Positions 25,699 to 35,035 are shown, numbered from the stretch's first letter. The stretch: DNA of 52,516 nucleotides from Nitrospirae bacterium 13_2_20CM_2_62_8 (GCA_001914955.1 MNDM01000048.1:1-52516), one strand, 5' to 3'. Notes: generated from the letters alone by a model not told the origin. Numbers and translations: made by a program.

Positions 25699-27876
25699 AT
25701 GCCGTACGACACCATTACAGAGCTCGACCAGTTGATTAATCGGGTCCTGAGCTACAACCCGGACGCCGATGTGGATCTGGTGCGTCGGGCCTACGCGTTC
25801 TCGGCGAAGGCCCACGAAGGCCAGACCAGACGGTCGGGCGAGCCCTACCTCCAGCACCCGTTAGCGGTGGCCGGCATCTTGACGTCGCTCAGATCCGACG
25901 TGACCGCCATCGTGGCCGCACTCCTGCACGACACGGTCGAGGACACCCTCGCCACGCCGGATGAACTCGAGCACGAGTTCGGGAAAGACATTGCGCGTTT
26001 AGTGGAAGGGGTGACCAAGATCGGCAAGATCCCGTTCAGGAACTACGAGGAGAAACAGGCCGAGAACTTTCGAAAGATGGTGCTCTCGATGGCCGATGAC
26101 ATCCGCGTGGTTCTCATCAAGCTGGCCGACCGCCTCCACAACATGCGGACGCTGCAGCACCTCGGCGAAGTCAAACGACAGCAGATTGGCCAGGAAACGC
26201 TCGACATCTACGCTCCGCTGGCGAACCGACTGGGCATCGGATGGATGAAAAACGAGCTGGAAGACCTATGCCTCAAGTATCTGAAGCCCGACGTCTTCGC
26301 CGGCCTGAAGCTGCGGGTGGCGAAACGGGACGAGGAACGGCAACGGTACATCGAGGAAGTCATCCGGCTGGTCAAGCTGGCGTTGGCGGAGGCGGGGCTT
26401 GTGGGCGAGGTCAAGGGGCGACCCAAGCATCTCTACGGCATCTACCAGAAGATGGAACGCCAAGCCATCTCGTTCGAAGAGGTGTACGATCTCGCGGCGG
26501 TCCGCATCATCACAGACACCAAGATGAACTGCTATGCGATCTTGGGTCTCATTCATTCCCTCTGGCGTCCGGTTCCGGGACGCTTCAAGGACTACATCGC
26601 GATCCCGAAGTCAAACCTCTACCAGTCCCTCCACACGACGGTGGTGGGGCTCAAGGGCGAGCATGTGGAGTGTCAGATCCGTACCGAGGACATGCATCGG
26701 GTCGCGGAACAGGGGATTGCCGCCCATTGGACGTACAAGGAGCACGGACAGATCGAAGAGAAGGACAGAAAAGCGTTCAGCTGGCTGCGACAGTTTGTGG
26801 AGTGGCACCAGGACCTGACCGATAATCGTCAGTTTATGGACTCGGTCAAGCTGGATCTCTTCCACGATGTGGTCTACGTGTTCACTCCCAAGGGCATGGT
26901 CAAAGAAATGCCGCTGGGGTCAACGCCCGTGGACTTTGCCTACGCGATTCACACCGAGATCGGCGATCATTGTGTGGGGGCCAAGGTGGACGGCAAAATC
27001 GTTCCCCTGAAGCACCAGCTGGCCAGTGGCGATACGGTGGAGATCCTGACCGCGCCGACGCAGGTCCCTCACAAGGACTGGCTCAAAACCGTCCGGACCT
27101 CGCGAGCCAAGACCAAAATCAAGCATTGGCTCAAGGTTGAGGAACAGAAGCGCAGCATCGAAATCGGCCGCCGTCTCTTAGAGCGGGAATTCCGCCGTCA
27201 CGATATGCCGCCGGCGCAAATGTTCAAGTCGGACCGACTCCTCCAGGCGGCACGCGAGTCCGGATTTGACACGACGGATGACATGGCCGCCGCGGTCGGC
27301 TACGGGCGTCTGTCCACACTGCAGGTGATCAACCGATTGAAGCCTCCAAGTCGTGCGGGAGAGACGGCGGTTCCCCAAGAGTCTCCCGTCGTGCGGCCTC
27401 CTGTCGGGAAGCTCGAAGAGAAAGGGGTCAAAGTCAAAGGGGGGCGTGATCTGCTGATGCAGCTCTCCAGGTGCTGCAGTCCGGTCCCTGGCGATCGGAT
27501 CATGGGCTATATCACTCGCGGCCGAGGCCTCACCATCCATTCGGTGGGGTGTCCGAATCTTGATGCGTTGGATTATGACAAGGAGCGGTTGGTGGAAGTC
27601 GAGTGGGATACCACCGCTCCCAGCACCCACCCTGTCAAAGTGTCGGTCCTGGCGGTGGACAGGACGGGAGTGCTGGCCAATGTGTCCTCGTCCATCTCCG
27701 GATGCGAGGCGAACATCAGCCGAGCCGAGATCGCGACGCGGGAAGACCGAAAGGCGGTGCTCGATTTTGTGATCGAGATCACGGATACCGCTCATCTGGA
27801 CCGGGTGCTGAAGGCGGTCGAGCGCGTGGACGGTGTCATCACGGCTCGACGGATCCGCGCATGGCAAGAACGGTAG
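25699..27876 (+). CDS. Bifunctional (p)ppGpp synthetase/hydrolase, RelA/SpoT family
   Basis: 725 residues with the full Rel/Spo domain order. The HD hydrolase domain has its His-Asp pair intact (H77-D78 in LLHDTVEDT), so it should be able to break down (p)ppGpp. The synthetase domain shows RFKDYIAIPKSNLYQSLHT and EQGIAAHW. A TGS domain follows (VYVFTPKG, then DFAYAIHTEIG), then a zinc-finger-like region (SRCCSPVPGD) and a C-terminal ACT domain from about residue 650. It controls the stringent response to starvation. It is probably the cell's main Rel enzyme. It follows recJ and converges on the DUF192 gene. Confidence 0.95.
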   Translation: MPYDTITELDQLINRVLSYNPDADVDLVRRAYAFSAKAHEGQTRRSGEPYLQHPLAVAGILTSLRSDVTAIVAALLHDTVEDTLATPDELEHEFGKDIARLVEGVTKIGKIPFRNYEEKQAENFRKMVLSMADDIRVVLIKLADRLHNMRTLQHLGEVKRQQIGQETLDIYAPLANRLGIGWMKNELEDLCLKYLKPDVFAGLKLRVAKRDEERQRYIEEVIRLVKLALAEAGLVGEVKGRPKHLYGIYQKMERQAISFEEVYDLAAVRIITDTKMNCYAILGLIHSLWRPVPGRFKDYIAIPKSNLYQSLHTTVVGLKGEHVECQIRTEDMHRVAEQGIAAHWTYKEHGQIEEKDRKAFSWLRQFVEWHQDLTDNRQFMDSVKLDLFHDVVYVFTPKGMVKEMPLGSTPVDFAYAIHTEIGDHCVGAKVDGKIVPLKHQLASGDTVEILTAPTQVPHKDWLKTVRTSRAKTKIKHWLKVEEQKRSIEIGRRLLEREFRRHDMPPAQMFKSDRLLQAARESGFDTTDDMAAAVGYGRLSTLQVINRLKPPSRAGETAVPQESPVVRPPVGKLEEKGVKVKGGRDLLMQLSRCCSPVPGDRIMGYITRGRGLTIHSVGCPNLDALDYDKERLVEVEWDTTAPSTHPVKVSVLAVDRTGVLANVSSSISGCEANISRAEIATREDRKAVLDFVIEITDTAHLDRVLKAVERVDGVITARRIRAWQER

Positions 27877-27892
27877 CGCCGTCGTCAGTTGG

Positions 27893-28444
27893 TTACGGGG
27901 AGGGCCGTGATCGCTGATCGGAAACCGGGTGGGGAGCTTGGAATCGAAGTGTCGCCCCTCGTTGCAACCTCAAGCTGTCCGCCCTGCCCGCGGCCAACTC
28001 CAGCACGTAGAGGGCGTTCTCGTTCGGCTGGTATTGGGGACACCCGTCGTCGCTCCGGCTGCAGCCCGGCACATTCCGTTCCACGTGGACGATCTTTTTG
28101 TCCCGATCCATCCAGATGATGTCCAGGGCAAGGCGCGTGTTTTTCATCCAGAAGGTCCAGTGCTGTGGTTCCGGAAAGGTAAACAGCATGCCGCGGTCCT
28201 CGGGCAGGGAATCCCGAAACATCAGTCCCCTGGCTCGTTTCTCCGTGGTGTCAGCCACTTCCGCGAGGATCGTGACCCCCTGTGGGGTGGTCACGGGCAC
28301 AAGCCCCTGCTCCGTTGACGGCCCCTCCGATCCTGCTCGGGCCTGAAGCGCGGCGGTCAGGACGATGATGGTCGTTGCCAGAGCGGCTCGTGCGAGCGGT
28401 CTCGAGAGTTGTTGCAAGAAGGTCCATGCTGCGCCGCAACCCAT
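27893..28444 (-). CDS. Exported DUF192 family protein
   Basis: 183 residues with a signal peptide (hydrophobic core about 18-34, ALQARA before the cut). The DUF192 core is clear: AEVADTTEKRARGLMFRDSL, GMLFTFPEPQHWTFWMKNT, then ALDIIWMD and VHVERNVPGC. The function of the family is unknown; members are small secreted beta proteins. Two cysteines (PGCSRSDDGC) lie near residues 128-136. It converges on the relA/spoT gene with 16 bases between the stops. Confidence 0.88.
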   Translation of the reverse strand: MGCGAAWTFLQQLSRPLARAALATTIIVLTAALQARAGSEGPSTEQGLVPVTTPQGVTILAEVADTTEKRARGLMFRDSLPEDRGMLFTFPEPQHWTFWMKNTRLALDIIWMDRDKKIVHVERNVPGCSRSDDGCPQYQPNENALYVLELAAGRADSLRLQRGATLRFQAPHPVSDQRSRPSP

Positions 28445-28543
28445 GCGCGAATCCTAGCGACCCTCCTGCGCTCTGTCAAGGCGCCCGCTCGGCGCCCACT
28501 CTCAGACCCGGATGCCGTCAGCACGCGGCTCTGGTCGCCGTGT

Positions 28544-28572
28544 TTGACAATCTCCGGGGGACCGGCTAAGGT
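28544..28572 (+). promoter_or_regulatory. Putative promoter of the acyl-CoA ligase gene
   Basis: Perfect TTGACA at 28544-28549, a 17-base spacer and TAAGGT at 28567-28572, 24 bases before the start codon. Confidence 0.6.
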
Positions 28573-28595
28573 GGCGCCGGGCTGAAAGATTCCTG

Positions 28596-30287
28596 ATGGA
28601 ACGTGTGTGGCTCACACAGTATGATCCCGGCGTTCCCGGCACGCTGTCCTACCCCGACATCGCCCTGCCCGATCTGTTGACCCGTGCCGCCGAGCGGTAT
28701 CCCGATCGTCCGGCGCTCCGCTTTTACGGACGCGTGATCCGATACCGCGAGCTGGACGCGCTCGCCACTCGGTTCGCCCACGCCTTGATGAACCAGCCGA
28801 TTCGAAAGGGCGGGGTGGTGGGGCTCATGCTCCCGAACCTCCCACAGACCGTGATCGGGTACTACGGGAGCCTGCGGGCCGGCGCGATCGTCACCCCGGT
28901 CAACCCGCTCTTCGTGGAAAGCGAGATCGCGCATCAGGTCTCGGACTCCGGCTGCGAAACCATTCTTGCGCTGGACCAGTTTTACCCTCGGCTCAAGCCG
29001 CTGCTCGGGCGGACCTGCCTCAAGCGCGTGATCCTGACCGGGGTGGCAGATTACCTGCCCTGGCTCAAACGCCTGCTCTACCCGTTGAAGACGAGAGGGC
29101 AGGGTCGCTACGGCCCTACGTCGGTGAGCCCTGCCGTATCGACGTTGCAACAGTGCCTGAGCGACCCGCCCGGCTTTCCTCCTGTCCCGATCAGTCGAGA
29201 CGACGTGGCCTTGCTTCAGTATACCGGAGGGACGACCGGAATTCCCAAAGGCGTGGTGCTGACCCACCGGAATTTAGTGTGCAACACCTGGCAATGCCGG
29301 AGCTGGATGACGGCCCTCCGTGAAGGCGAGGAGGTTTTCCTGGGAGTCCTGCCGTTCTTTCACGTGTACGGGATGAGCGCCTGCCTGAACCTGGCGGTCG
29401 GTGTCGCGGGCTCACTGGCATTGCTGCCACGGTTTCACGTGACGGAAGTCTTGGAGGCGATCACGCGAGAGCGCGTCACGGTATTTCCAGGCGTTCCGGC
29501 GATGTTTTCGGCTATTAACACTCATCAGAACCTGGAACGGTACGACCTGCGGTCTGTCCGACTCTGCATCAGCGGAGCCGGCCCGCTGCATTCGTCCGTC
29601 CAGGATCGGTTTGAGGCGCTCACGGGAGCCCGGTTGGTGGAAGGATACGGGCTGACCGAAGCGGGGCCGGTCACTCACGTGAATCTGACGGGTCCTGATT
29701 CTAGGGAGCGCCGGCGTCGAAGCATCGGGCTGCCCTTGCCGGATACCGACGCGAAGATCATGGACATCGAGACCGGCGAACGCGAACTTCGGATCGGAGA
29801 GATTGGAGAGCTGGCGGTGCGGGGTCCCCAGGTGATGCCCGGCTATTGGAAACGGGATGATGAGACACGGCACGTGCTGAGGAACGACTGGCTGTTCACG
29901 GGGGACCTGGCCAGAATGGATGCGTCGGGCTTCTTCTACATCGAAGACCGCAAGAAGGACATGATCAAGTCAGGGGGTGAGAATGTGTACCCTCGCGAGG
30001 TCGAGGAGGTGCTCGTCCGGCATCCGAAGATCAAGGAGGCGGTCGTCGCCGGTATCCCTCAGGGCCTGCGCGGAGAACTGATCAAGGCCTACGTGGTGCT
30101 CAAGGATGGTGAGCACGCCACCGTCGCCGACATCCTGGACCACTGTCGACATGATCTGGCGAAGTTCAAGGTTCCGAAGAAGGTTGAGTTCAGACCCGAG
30201 CTTCCCAAGACGCTGGTGGGCAAGGTGCTCCGTCGGGTGCTGGTAGAGGAAGAACTCAAAAAGGACGGCCCGGGGCAGGACCCATGA
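28596..30287 (+). CDS. Long-chain fatty acid-CoA ligase (AMP-binding family)
   Basis: 563 residues of the ANL superfamily. It activates a carboxylic acid, most likely a fatty acid, with ATP and CoA through an acyl-adenylate. The P-loop-like motif YTGGTTGIPKG starts at residue 209. GYGLTEAGPV (about 350) and the hinge YIEDRKKDMIKSGGENVYP (about 448-466) are typical of FadD-like ligases. The catalytic lysine of the C-terminal domain is in PKTLVGKVLRR. The exact chain length cannot be told. The TCP-like small zinc ribbon gene lies 113 bases downstream. Confidence 0.88.
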   Translation: MERVWLTQYDPGVPGTLSYPDIALPDLLTRAAERYPDRPALRFYGRVIRYRELDALATRFAHALMNQPIRKGGVVGLMLPNLPQTVIGYYGSLRAGAIVTPVNPLFVESEIAHQVSDSGCETILALDQFYPRLKPLLGRTCLKRVILTGVADYLPWLKRLLYPLKTRGQGRYGPTSVSPAVSTLQQCLSDPPGFPPVPISRDDVALLQYTGGTTGIPKGVVLTHRNLVCNTWQCRSWMTALREGEEVFLGVLPFFHVYGMSACLNLAVGVAGSLALLPRFHVTEVLEAITRERVTVFPGVPAMFSAINTHQNLERYDLRSVRLCISGAGPLHSSVQDRFEALTGARLVEGYGLTEAGPVTHVNLTGPDSRERRRRSIGLPLPDTDAKIMDIETGERELRIGEIGELAVRGPQVMPGYWKRDDETRHVLRNDWLFTGDLARMDASGFFYIEDRKKDMIKSGGENVYPREVEEVLVRHPKIKEAVVAGIPQGLRGELIKAYVVLKDGEHATVADILDHCRHDLAKFKVPKKVEFRPELPKTLVGKVLRRVLVEEELKKDGPGQDP

Positions 30288-30292
30288 AGATC

Positions 30293-30320
30293 CGCCCCAA
30301 GGCTGGACCAGCCCGGGGCG
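30293..30320 (+). other. Stem-loop between acyl-CoA ligase and zinc-ribbon genes
   Basis: CGCCCC (30293-30298) pairs with GGGGCG (30315-30320), with an inner GGCT/AGCC stem. There is no T run, so it is not a standard terminator. Confidence 0.35.
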
Positions 30321-30400
30321 CCTCGGCTTGCAATCGGGCGGCAGCCTGTGCCAATCTTGTCTGGACCCTGAGCGAGAGTGTCCAGGGAGCGAGGAAGACA

Positions 30401-30586
30401 ATGAAGGAAAAACGGCTCGTGCACTATAAAAAGGGAGTGTTCGTCTGCCCGAAATGCCGCCAGTCGTACGTCCAGGAAAAATGGATCGAGGAATGGCGGA
30501 TTCGCTGCCACAAGTGTGATTATCGCGGGACGTTGACTGAGGTCTCGGTGGAGGAGCAGATGGATGAGGAGACCCTGCGGCATTGA
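30401..30586 (+). CDS. Small zinc-ribbon protein
   Basis: 61 residues from ATG 30401, with GAGGAAG upstream; longer in-frame versions add only unlikely sequence. Two CxxC pairs, CPKC (about residue 16) and CHKC (about 35), form a zinc ribbon. The rest is charged, with an acidic C terminus (SVEEQMDEETLRH). No DNA-binding or enzymatic domain is attached. It could be a nucleic-acid or protein adaptor, but the partner is unknown. Confidence 0.75.
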   Translation: MKEKRLVHYKKGVFVCPKCRQSYVQEKWIEEWRIRCHKCDYRGTLTEVSVEEQMDEETLRH

Positions 30587-30718
30587 CCAGCCGTGACCAC
30601 GGCGCATACGGCTCCGTCACCCGCTTATCCCTCTTCGCTCCTCGCCAGGATTCTAGAAATCAGTCTGCAGAATCTCACCTGTTTCGCTGTTCCGGCTCAT
30701 CATTGCGAGAGGAGTCCT

Positions 30719-31321
30719 ATGCGCAAGACGTGGATCCTGCTTGTCGCGTTCGTCTGGTTCTCTCCCGTGCTGCAACACGACGGAGAGGCCGCAGAATCCT
30801 CACCGAACATCAAGGTGTTGGTGACGTACCATTCCGTGACCGGCCATACGGAGAAGATGGCCAAGGGGGTTGTTGCCGGGGCACAGGCGGTGCCGGGAAC
30901 GACCGTGGTCCTCAAGCCTGTGGGAAAAGTGACGGCGGCCGACCTGTTTTCGGCGGATGCCCTTATCGTCGGTTCCCCGGTGTACTGGTCCAACATGGCC
31001 GGCCAGGTCAAGACGTTCTTCGACGACTGGCAGCTTAAGTTCGGGGTCTTTCCGGAGTTCAAAATGCGGGATAAGGTAGGCGCGGCCTTCACCACCGGCG
31101 GGCAGGCGGCAAGCGGCAAGGAGCTCACGATGCTCACGATCCTGGCCGCCATGCTGGGCAATCAGATGATTGTGGTCAGCGGCGGCGGAGCCTTTGGCGC
31201 TTCAGCGACCAGCGAGGGGGACAGTCCCGGCATTGACGACAAGGAGTTGACGGGCGCCCGAGAGCTGGGCCGGCGGGTGGCCGAGGTGACAGGGAGGGTC
31301 AAGCGGGGAAGGGCGGAGTAA
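30719..31321 (+). CDS. Exported flavodoxin-like (WrbA-type) protein
   Basis: 200 residues from ATG 30719, chosen because AGAGGAG lies five bases upstream and the frame then opens with a signal peptide (LLVAFVWFSPVL, cut near GEA). The rest is a flavodoxin fold of the WrbA type: phosphate loop YHSVTGHTEKMA, then GSPVYWSNMAGQVKTFFDDW and AAFTTGGQAASGKE. WrbA proteins bind FMN and reduce quinones with NAD(P)H in the cytoplasm. An exported copy is unusual, because neither FMN nor NAD(P)H is normally available outside. The signal could instead act as a membrane anchor. Confidence 0.78.
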   Translation: MRKTWILLVAFVWFSPVLQHDGEAAESSPNIKVLVTYHSVTGHTEKMAKGVVAGAQAVPGTTVVLKPVGKVTAADLFSADALIVGSPVYWSNMAGQVKTFFDDWQLKFGVFPEFKMRDKVGAAFTTGGQAASGKELTMLTILAAMLGNQMIVVSGGGAFGASATSEGDSPGIDDKELTGARELGRRVAEVTGRVKRGRAE

Positions 31322-31330
31322 GCTCCGATA

Positions 31331-33121
31331 TCATCCCGCCGTCCGCTCCAGCTCCTCTACCATACCCCGGATGGTGTTGAAGCCCCCTTGCCAGAACGTC
31401 TCCGCGCGCATGTCCACACCCACTTGGGCCAGGATCGCCTCCGGGCGCTTCGAGCCCCCGGCTGCCAGCAAGTCCAGGTATTTAGGCACGAACGCGGAGC
31501 CCTGCTGTTTGTAGCTGTCATACAGCGCCAGCACCAGGAGATTGCCGAAACTGTACGCGTAGCAGTAAAACGGGCTTCCGAAGATGTGCGGAATGGTCAG
31601 CCACTCCCACCGAAACTCATCCGCCACCGCCACGGCCTTGCCGAACTGCTGGCGCAAAGTCGACAGATAGACCTCCGAGAGATCCGGGACGGTTGCGCCG
31701 TTGGCAACCATCTCGTGAGCCGTCTTCTCGAACTGGACGAAGTAGGCCTGGCGGAGTACGGTGGCGTAGATGTCATCGAGCTGGGCCAGCAGCAAGCCCT
31801 GCTTGACCTCCTTGTCGGTCTCTTGGGCCATCAGGGTATCAGACAGGACACGTTCACCGAAGACCGAGGCTGTCTCGGCCAGCGGCAGCGTGGCATGGAA
31901 GGTAAAGACGGAATGATCCGAGGCCATCATCCCGTGCACCGCATGGCCCAGCTCGTGCGCCAAGGTGGCGACATCCCGCGCCTCTCCGGTGTAGTTCAGC
32001 AGGACATAGGGCGTGAATTCCGGGGCCACGCTGTAACAGTAGGCTCCGCTCAGCTTGCCCGGCCGGATCCGCGCGTCCAGATGGCGCTCGTCGAAGACCC
32101 GCTGGGCCAACTCCGCCAGGCGCGGTGAAAACGCCCGGTAGGCGCCGAGAACCATGCGCACCGCATCCGGGTATCGATAGCGTTTCCGCTCCGTCCGGTG
32201 GGGCGCGTACAGATGGTACCGGTTCATCGGCTTGATCCTGCAAAGACGGCCCTTGATCCGGAAGTACTCCTGGAAGATTTCTGCATTCTTGAAGCAGACG
32301 GACAGCAGCGCATCGACCGCCTCATCCGGCACGTCGTTGCCGAGATTTCTCGCCATGATCGGCGTCGAGAATCGACGAAGCTCCAGGTTCTCGCCCTTCC
32401 ACTCGTTGACCAAGGTGGTGTAGATCTCGCCGATCAAGTCATGATGGCCGGCGAACACCCGGAACAGCTCCTGGTAGGCCTGCTCCCGCACCCGTGGTTT
32501 GGAGCTTCGGAGGTAGCTCGAGAGCTGCTCGCGGGTCAGGCTCTTTCGTACGCCGTTGACCGTGAGCGTAAACGTGAAGCCGTTCGTGAGCACGTCATAG
32601 AGGGTGTTGATCGCGTCGCGCCCGGTTACGTTCTTGATGTTGATGATCTTCTCTTCGGGTTCCGAGAGCGTGTGGTCCTTGAACCGGCGGATCGTTTCGA
32701 GATGGTACCGGAAATCTCCAGATGCCTCGAGCAGCCGGGTTGCGCTTTCCTCATCCACCTTCTGCCACCAGAGATCGAAGAACAGGACGCGGTTCTGCAA
32801 CGACGTCAGCCGCTCTTCCACCTTGTTCTTGAACGCGCGTGCCTGGGAGTTCTTGGTGTCCTCGGAGAACCAGAGGTAGGCATAGGCCCCCAATTTAGCC
32901 GACAGCGCCGCGATTTCCTCGCTGAGACGCATCACTTCAATAAAAGCCTGGCTGGTCATCTGAGGGTTCAGGCGGTCGCGAAACGACTCGAACTGGGAGA
33001 CTTTGCTGTCCAGCTCCTTGACTAGGGGGTCAAAATCGTCCGCGGGGTTTTTCAGCAAATGCGACAGGTCCCACCGATCCGAAGGCTTCATACTCATCCG
33101 TTTTGTAACAGCGTGTCTCAT
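31331..33121 (-). CDS. pepF: Oligoendopeptidase F, M3 family
   Basis: 596 residues from ATG 33121, with GGAAGG upstream. A cytoplasmic zinc peptidase that cuts short peptides. The active site HELGH (in LAHELGHAVHG, about residues 388-398) is intact, and the family features SGAYCYS, FTPYVLLNYTG and FGSPFYCYAYSFG are present. Its length fits the family (about 600). It stands alone with its own promoter and diverges from the following plus-strand genes. Confidence 0.93.
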   Translation of the reverse strand: MRHAVTKRMSMKPSDRWDLSHLLKNPADDFDPLVKELDSKVSQFESFRDRLNPQMTSQAFIEVMRLSEEIAALSAKLGAYAYLWFSEDTKNSQARAFKNKVEERLTSLQNRVLFFDLWWQKVDEESATRLLEASGDFRYHLETIRRFKDHTLSEPEEKIINIKNVTGRDAINTLYDVLTNGFTFTLTVNGVRKSLTREQLSSYLRSSKPRVREQAYQELFRVFAGHHDLIGEIYTTLVNEWKGENLELRRFSTPIMARNLGNDVPDEAVDALLSVCFKNAEIFQEYFRIKGRLCRIKPMNRYHLYAPHRTERKRYRYPDAVRMVLGAYRAFSPRLAELAQRVFDERHLDARIRPGKLSGAYCYSVAPEFTPYVLLNYTGEARDVATLAHELGHAVHGMMASDHSVFTFHATLPLAETASVFGERVLSDTLMAQETDKEVKQGLLLAQLDDIYATVLRQAYFVQFEKTAHEMVANGATVPDLSEVYLSTLRQQFGKAVAVADEFRWEWLTIPHIFGSPFYCYAYSFGNLLVLALYDSYKQQGSAFVPKYLDLLAAGGSKRPEAILAQVGVDMRAETFWQGGFNTIRGMVEELERTAG

Positions 33122-33156
33122 GGCACAACCTTCCAACCTTTACACAAGACCCTGTG

Positions 33157-33185
33157 ATCATACCATTGGACCTGAACCGGGACAA
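33157..33185 (-). promoter_or_regulatory. Putative promoter of pepF
   Basis: Read on the minus strand: TTGTCC (33185-33180), a 17-base spacer and TATGAT (33162-33157). It lies 35 bases before the ATG at 33121, in an AT-rich gap. Confidence 0.6.
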
Positions 33186-33280
33186 AATTAAATGTTTACT
33201 TGTTATATCAATATGTTATGAACTTACAACGGAAGGGATTCAGGAGGAGAGCATCCGTTTTCCCGGGGGGTCCCAAGCCG

Positions 33281-33308
33281 TTGACAGAGTCGGAAGTAAT
33301 GCTAAAAT
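33281..33308 (+). promoter_or_regulatory. Putative promoter of the 33335 gene
   Basis: Perfect TTGACA at 33281-33286, a 16-base spacer and TAAAAT at 33303-33308. The predicted transcription start near 33315 lies after the ATG at 33299, which decides for a GTG start at 33335. Confidence 0.65.
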
Positions 33309-33334
33309 CCCCCCGAAATTGCGAGGGCCAGGCG

Positions 33335-33640
33335 GTGACAGAGAACGAGATCAACCGAGCGGTGCAGTACGTGACAGCCACCACATCCTACGGGCGCGAG
33401 ACCGTGGCTCAAATCATCAGGACCGGCCTGGCGGAGCTGGCGGCCATGGCCGCTAGCTCGTCACGCCACTTTACGCGGGAGACCCTGCTCGAGTATGTCT
33501 GTTACTGGACGATCAAGCGAACGGCCCTCCCGGAACCAATGGTGCGCGAAGTACTGGGATGTGCAGGCCGCTGGCTGGACGAGCTGTATGAAACCCTCGC
33601 CCACGAGCACCAGGGATTGCTTCAAGACCCTGACCAGTAA
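33335..33640 (+). CDS. Small hypothetical protein
   Basis: 101 residues from GTG 33335, with GAGGG seven bases upstream and behind the promoter at 33281-33308. ATG 33299 is in frame but would lie before the transcription start. No family recognised. It is helical in character (RAVQYVTATTSYG, IIRTGLAELAAMAA, LLEYVCYWTIKRTA) and may be a small soluble helical bundle. It has no signal peptide. Neighbours give no clue. Confidence 0.6.
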   Translation: MTENEINRAVQYVTATTSYGRETVAQIIRTGLAELAAMAASSSRHFTRETLLEYVCYWTIKRTALPEPMVREVLGCAGRWLDELYETLAHEHQGLLQDPDQ

Positions 33641-33756
33641 CCGTTTGACCAGCCATCCACCCCTGCGTCCTCTCTACAACCTGATGCTGCGGGCAGCGGT
33701 AGGAGAAATGTCACAATATTTCAGTTGGATATGTTTCTGAGAAGGAGGCACAGGCG

Positions 33757-34593
33757 GTGAAGCGGTTCCGTGGGAGAACGAGGAGGGAGCAGCATCTCGA
33801 TTTGGGTCTGTGCCTTCGCGGCGAGCGGTCGGTGGGTACCTCACCGGGAGGATGGGGGCGCGAGCTTGAGGCCCAATGGACCGCCCTGCACCATGTCTGC
33901 ACCGACCGGGCCAGCCGAAGCCGCCTGGCTCGCCTTCTGGACCGGCTCATGGGCGGCGACCGGGCCGCGCTGCAGTCGGCACTGGCCGAGCTGGAGCTGG
34001 CGACGCTGCTGGTGCGTGCCGGATTCTCGGTCGGTTTTCTTCCCGAGTCACAGTCGAGAACGGCTGACTTCGAGTGCACCCTCGGTCAAGACCGGATGTT
34101 CGTGGAAGTCACCGCGCTGGTCGGCTCGCGAGGTCGCCCGCGCGGAGACTTGAGGGCGCGCAGCCAGCAGACGGATGATGGAGACGAGGAAGACCATGAC
34201 GGGGGCCAGGTGTTAATCGACCGGCTGGTTTCCCGAATCTCGCAGAAAGCCAGACAGCTCGTGCAGTATCGCGCGCCGGTGCTCTTAGCGATGACCGTGC
34301 CGCGCCGTGATCCCTCGCGGCATCGAGGGCCGGATGAGGTTGACCTCAAGCGTCTCGCGGGCACGGTCACCGTGATGCTGACGGTGGTCCGCCACGTGAG
34401 CGGCGTGCTGCTTTCCCTCTGGGAAATAAAACCGGCTCCCGCGCGATCCGGCGTGCGCCTGGCGAACGCGCATGTGGTGGAACGGCCCGCACATCAGACC
34501 GCGTATCCACGGGTTCGGTTGCTGATACGCAACCCCGCTGCTGCGCATCCGTTGAGCGGACGGGAGATTGAAGCGCTGACAGGATTATTGTGA
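33757..34593 (+). CDS. Hypothetical protein, possible nuclease-like fold
   Basis: 278 residues from GTG 33757, with a strong AAGGAGG eight bases upstream. The central part has a helix-strand-strand pattern, ELELATLLVRAGFSVGFLPE followed by TADFECTLGQDRMFVEVTAL, that resembles a PD-(D/E)xK nuclease core, with E (helix), D of ADFE and E of FVEVT as possible site residues; the usual catalytic lysine would be a threonine. Later come VLLAMTVPRR and a conserved-looking HVSGVLLSLWE. This is a fold guess only. The protein is very rich in arginine. The first 60 residues look disordered. Confidence 0.6.
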   Translation: MKRFRGRTRREQHLDLGLCLRGERSVGTSPGGWGRELEAQWTALHHVCTDRASRSRLARLLDRLMGGDRAALQSALAELELATLLVRAGFSVGFLPESQSRTADFECTLGQDRMFVEVTALVGSRGRPRGDLRARSQQTDDGDEEDHDGGQVLIDRLVSRISQKARQLVQYRAPVLLAMTVPRRDPSRHRGPDEVDLKRLAGTVTVMLTVVRHVSGVLLSLWEIKPAPARSGVRLANAHVVERPAHQTAYPRVRLLIRNPAAAHPLSGREIEALTGLL

Positions 34594-34611
34594 AGGATCT
34601 CCGAACGAATC

Positions 34612-34926
34612 CTACCCGAGGCTCTGCGTGAGCAACTCCAGATTCTTGGTCACCATCGCATCGCCGTTTTGGGTGGATATGGCAATCCCTTGCTGGCAGA
34701 CCTCCCGGCATCGTTCGATCCGCCCGCTCTTTTGCAGCGACTGGGCCAGGGCCAAATAGGCGGCCGAATAGGTCGGTTTGACGCGGATGCAACTCTCGAG
34801 GGCCGTGATGGCTTCGGCAAAATTCGCGTCCTCCATGTAGGCTTTCCCCAGGCCGAACCACGCCACCTCGTCGTTCGGGTCCATTGCCAGCACTTTCTTC
34901 AGGGGTTCGATGCGACGATGTGCCAC
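34612..34926 (-). CDS. Small TPR-repeat protein
   Basis: 104 residues from GTG 34926, chosen because AGGAGG lies five bases upstream and the frame then opens straight into TPR-like helices; a longer version from 34995 adds a proline-rich leader without repeats. Two to three TPR units are seen: VLAMDPNDEVAWFGLGKAY, FAEAITALESCIRVKPTYSA and AYLALAQSLQKSGRIERC. There is no signal peptide. It is likely a protein-binding adaptor of unknown partner. It converges on the hypothetical gene at 33757. Confidence 0.75.
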   Translation of the reverse strand: MAHRRIEPLKKVLAMDPNDEVAWFGLGKAYMEDANFAEAITALESCIRVKPTYSAAYLALAQSLQKSGRIERCREVCQQGIAISTQNGDAMVTKNLELLTQSLG

Positions 34927-35035
34927 CTGACCTCCTGGCTGCGAAGGGCTTCCCGCGCCATGGAACGGGGGTACTGTACACGTCCCGCTCCTCATTGTCT
35001 ATCGAGTTTCGGCCATGTTACGATACCGCCTCGCT

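Noticed and set aside
33299-33334. ATG 33299 as start of the small hypothetical gene
   Set aside because: It lies upstream of the predicted transcription start from the promoter at 33281-33308.
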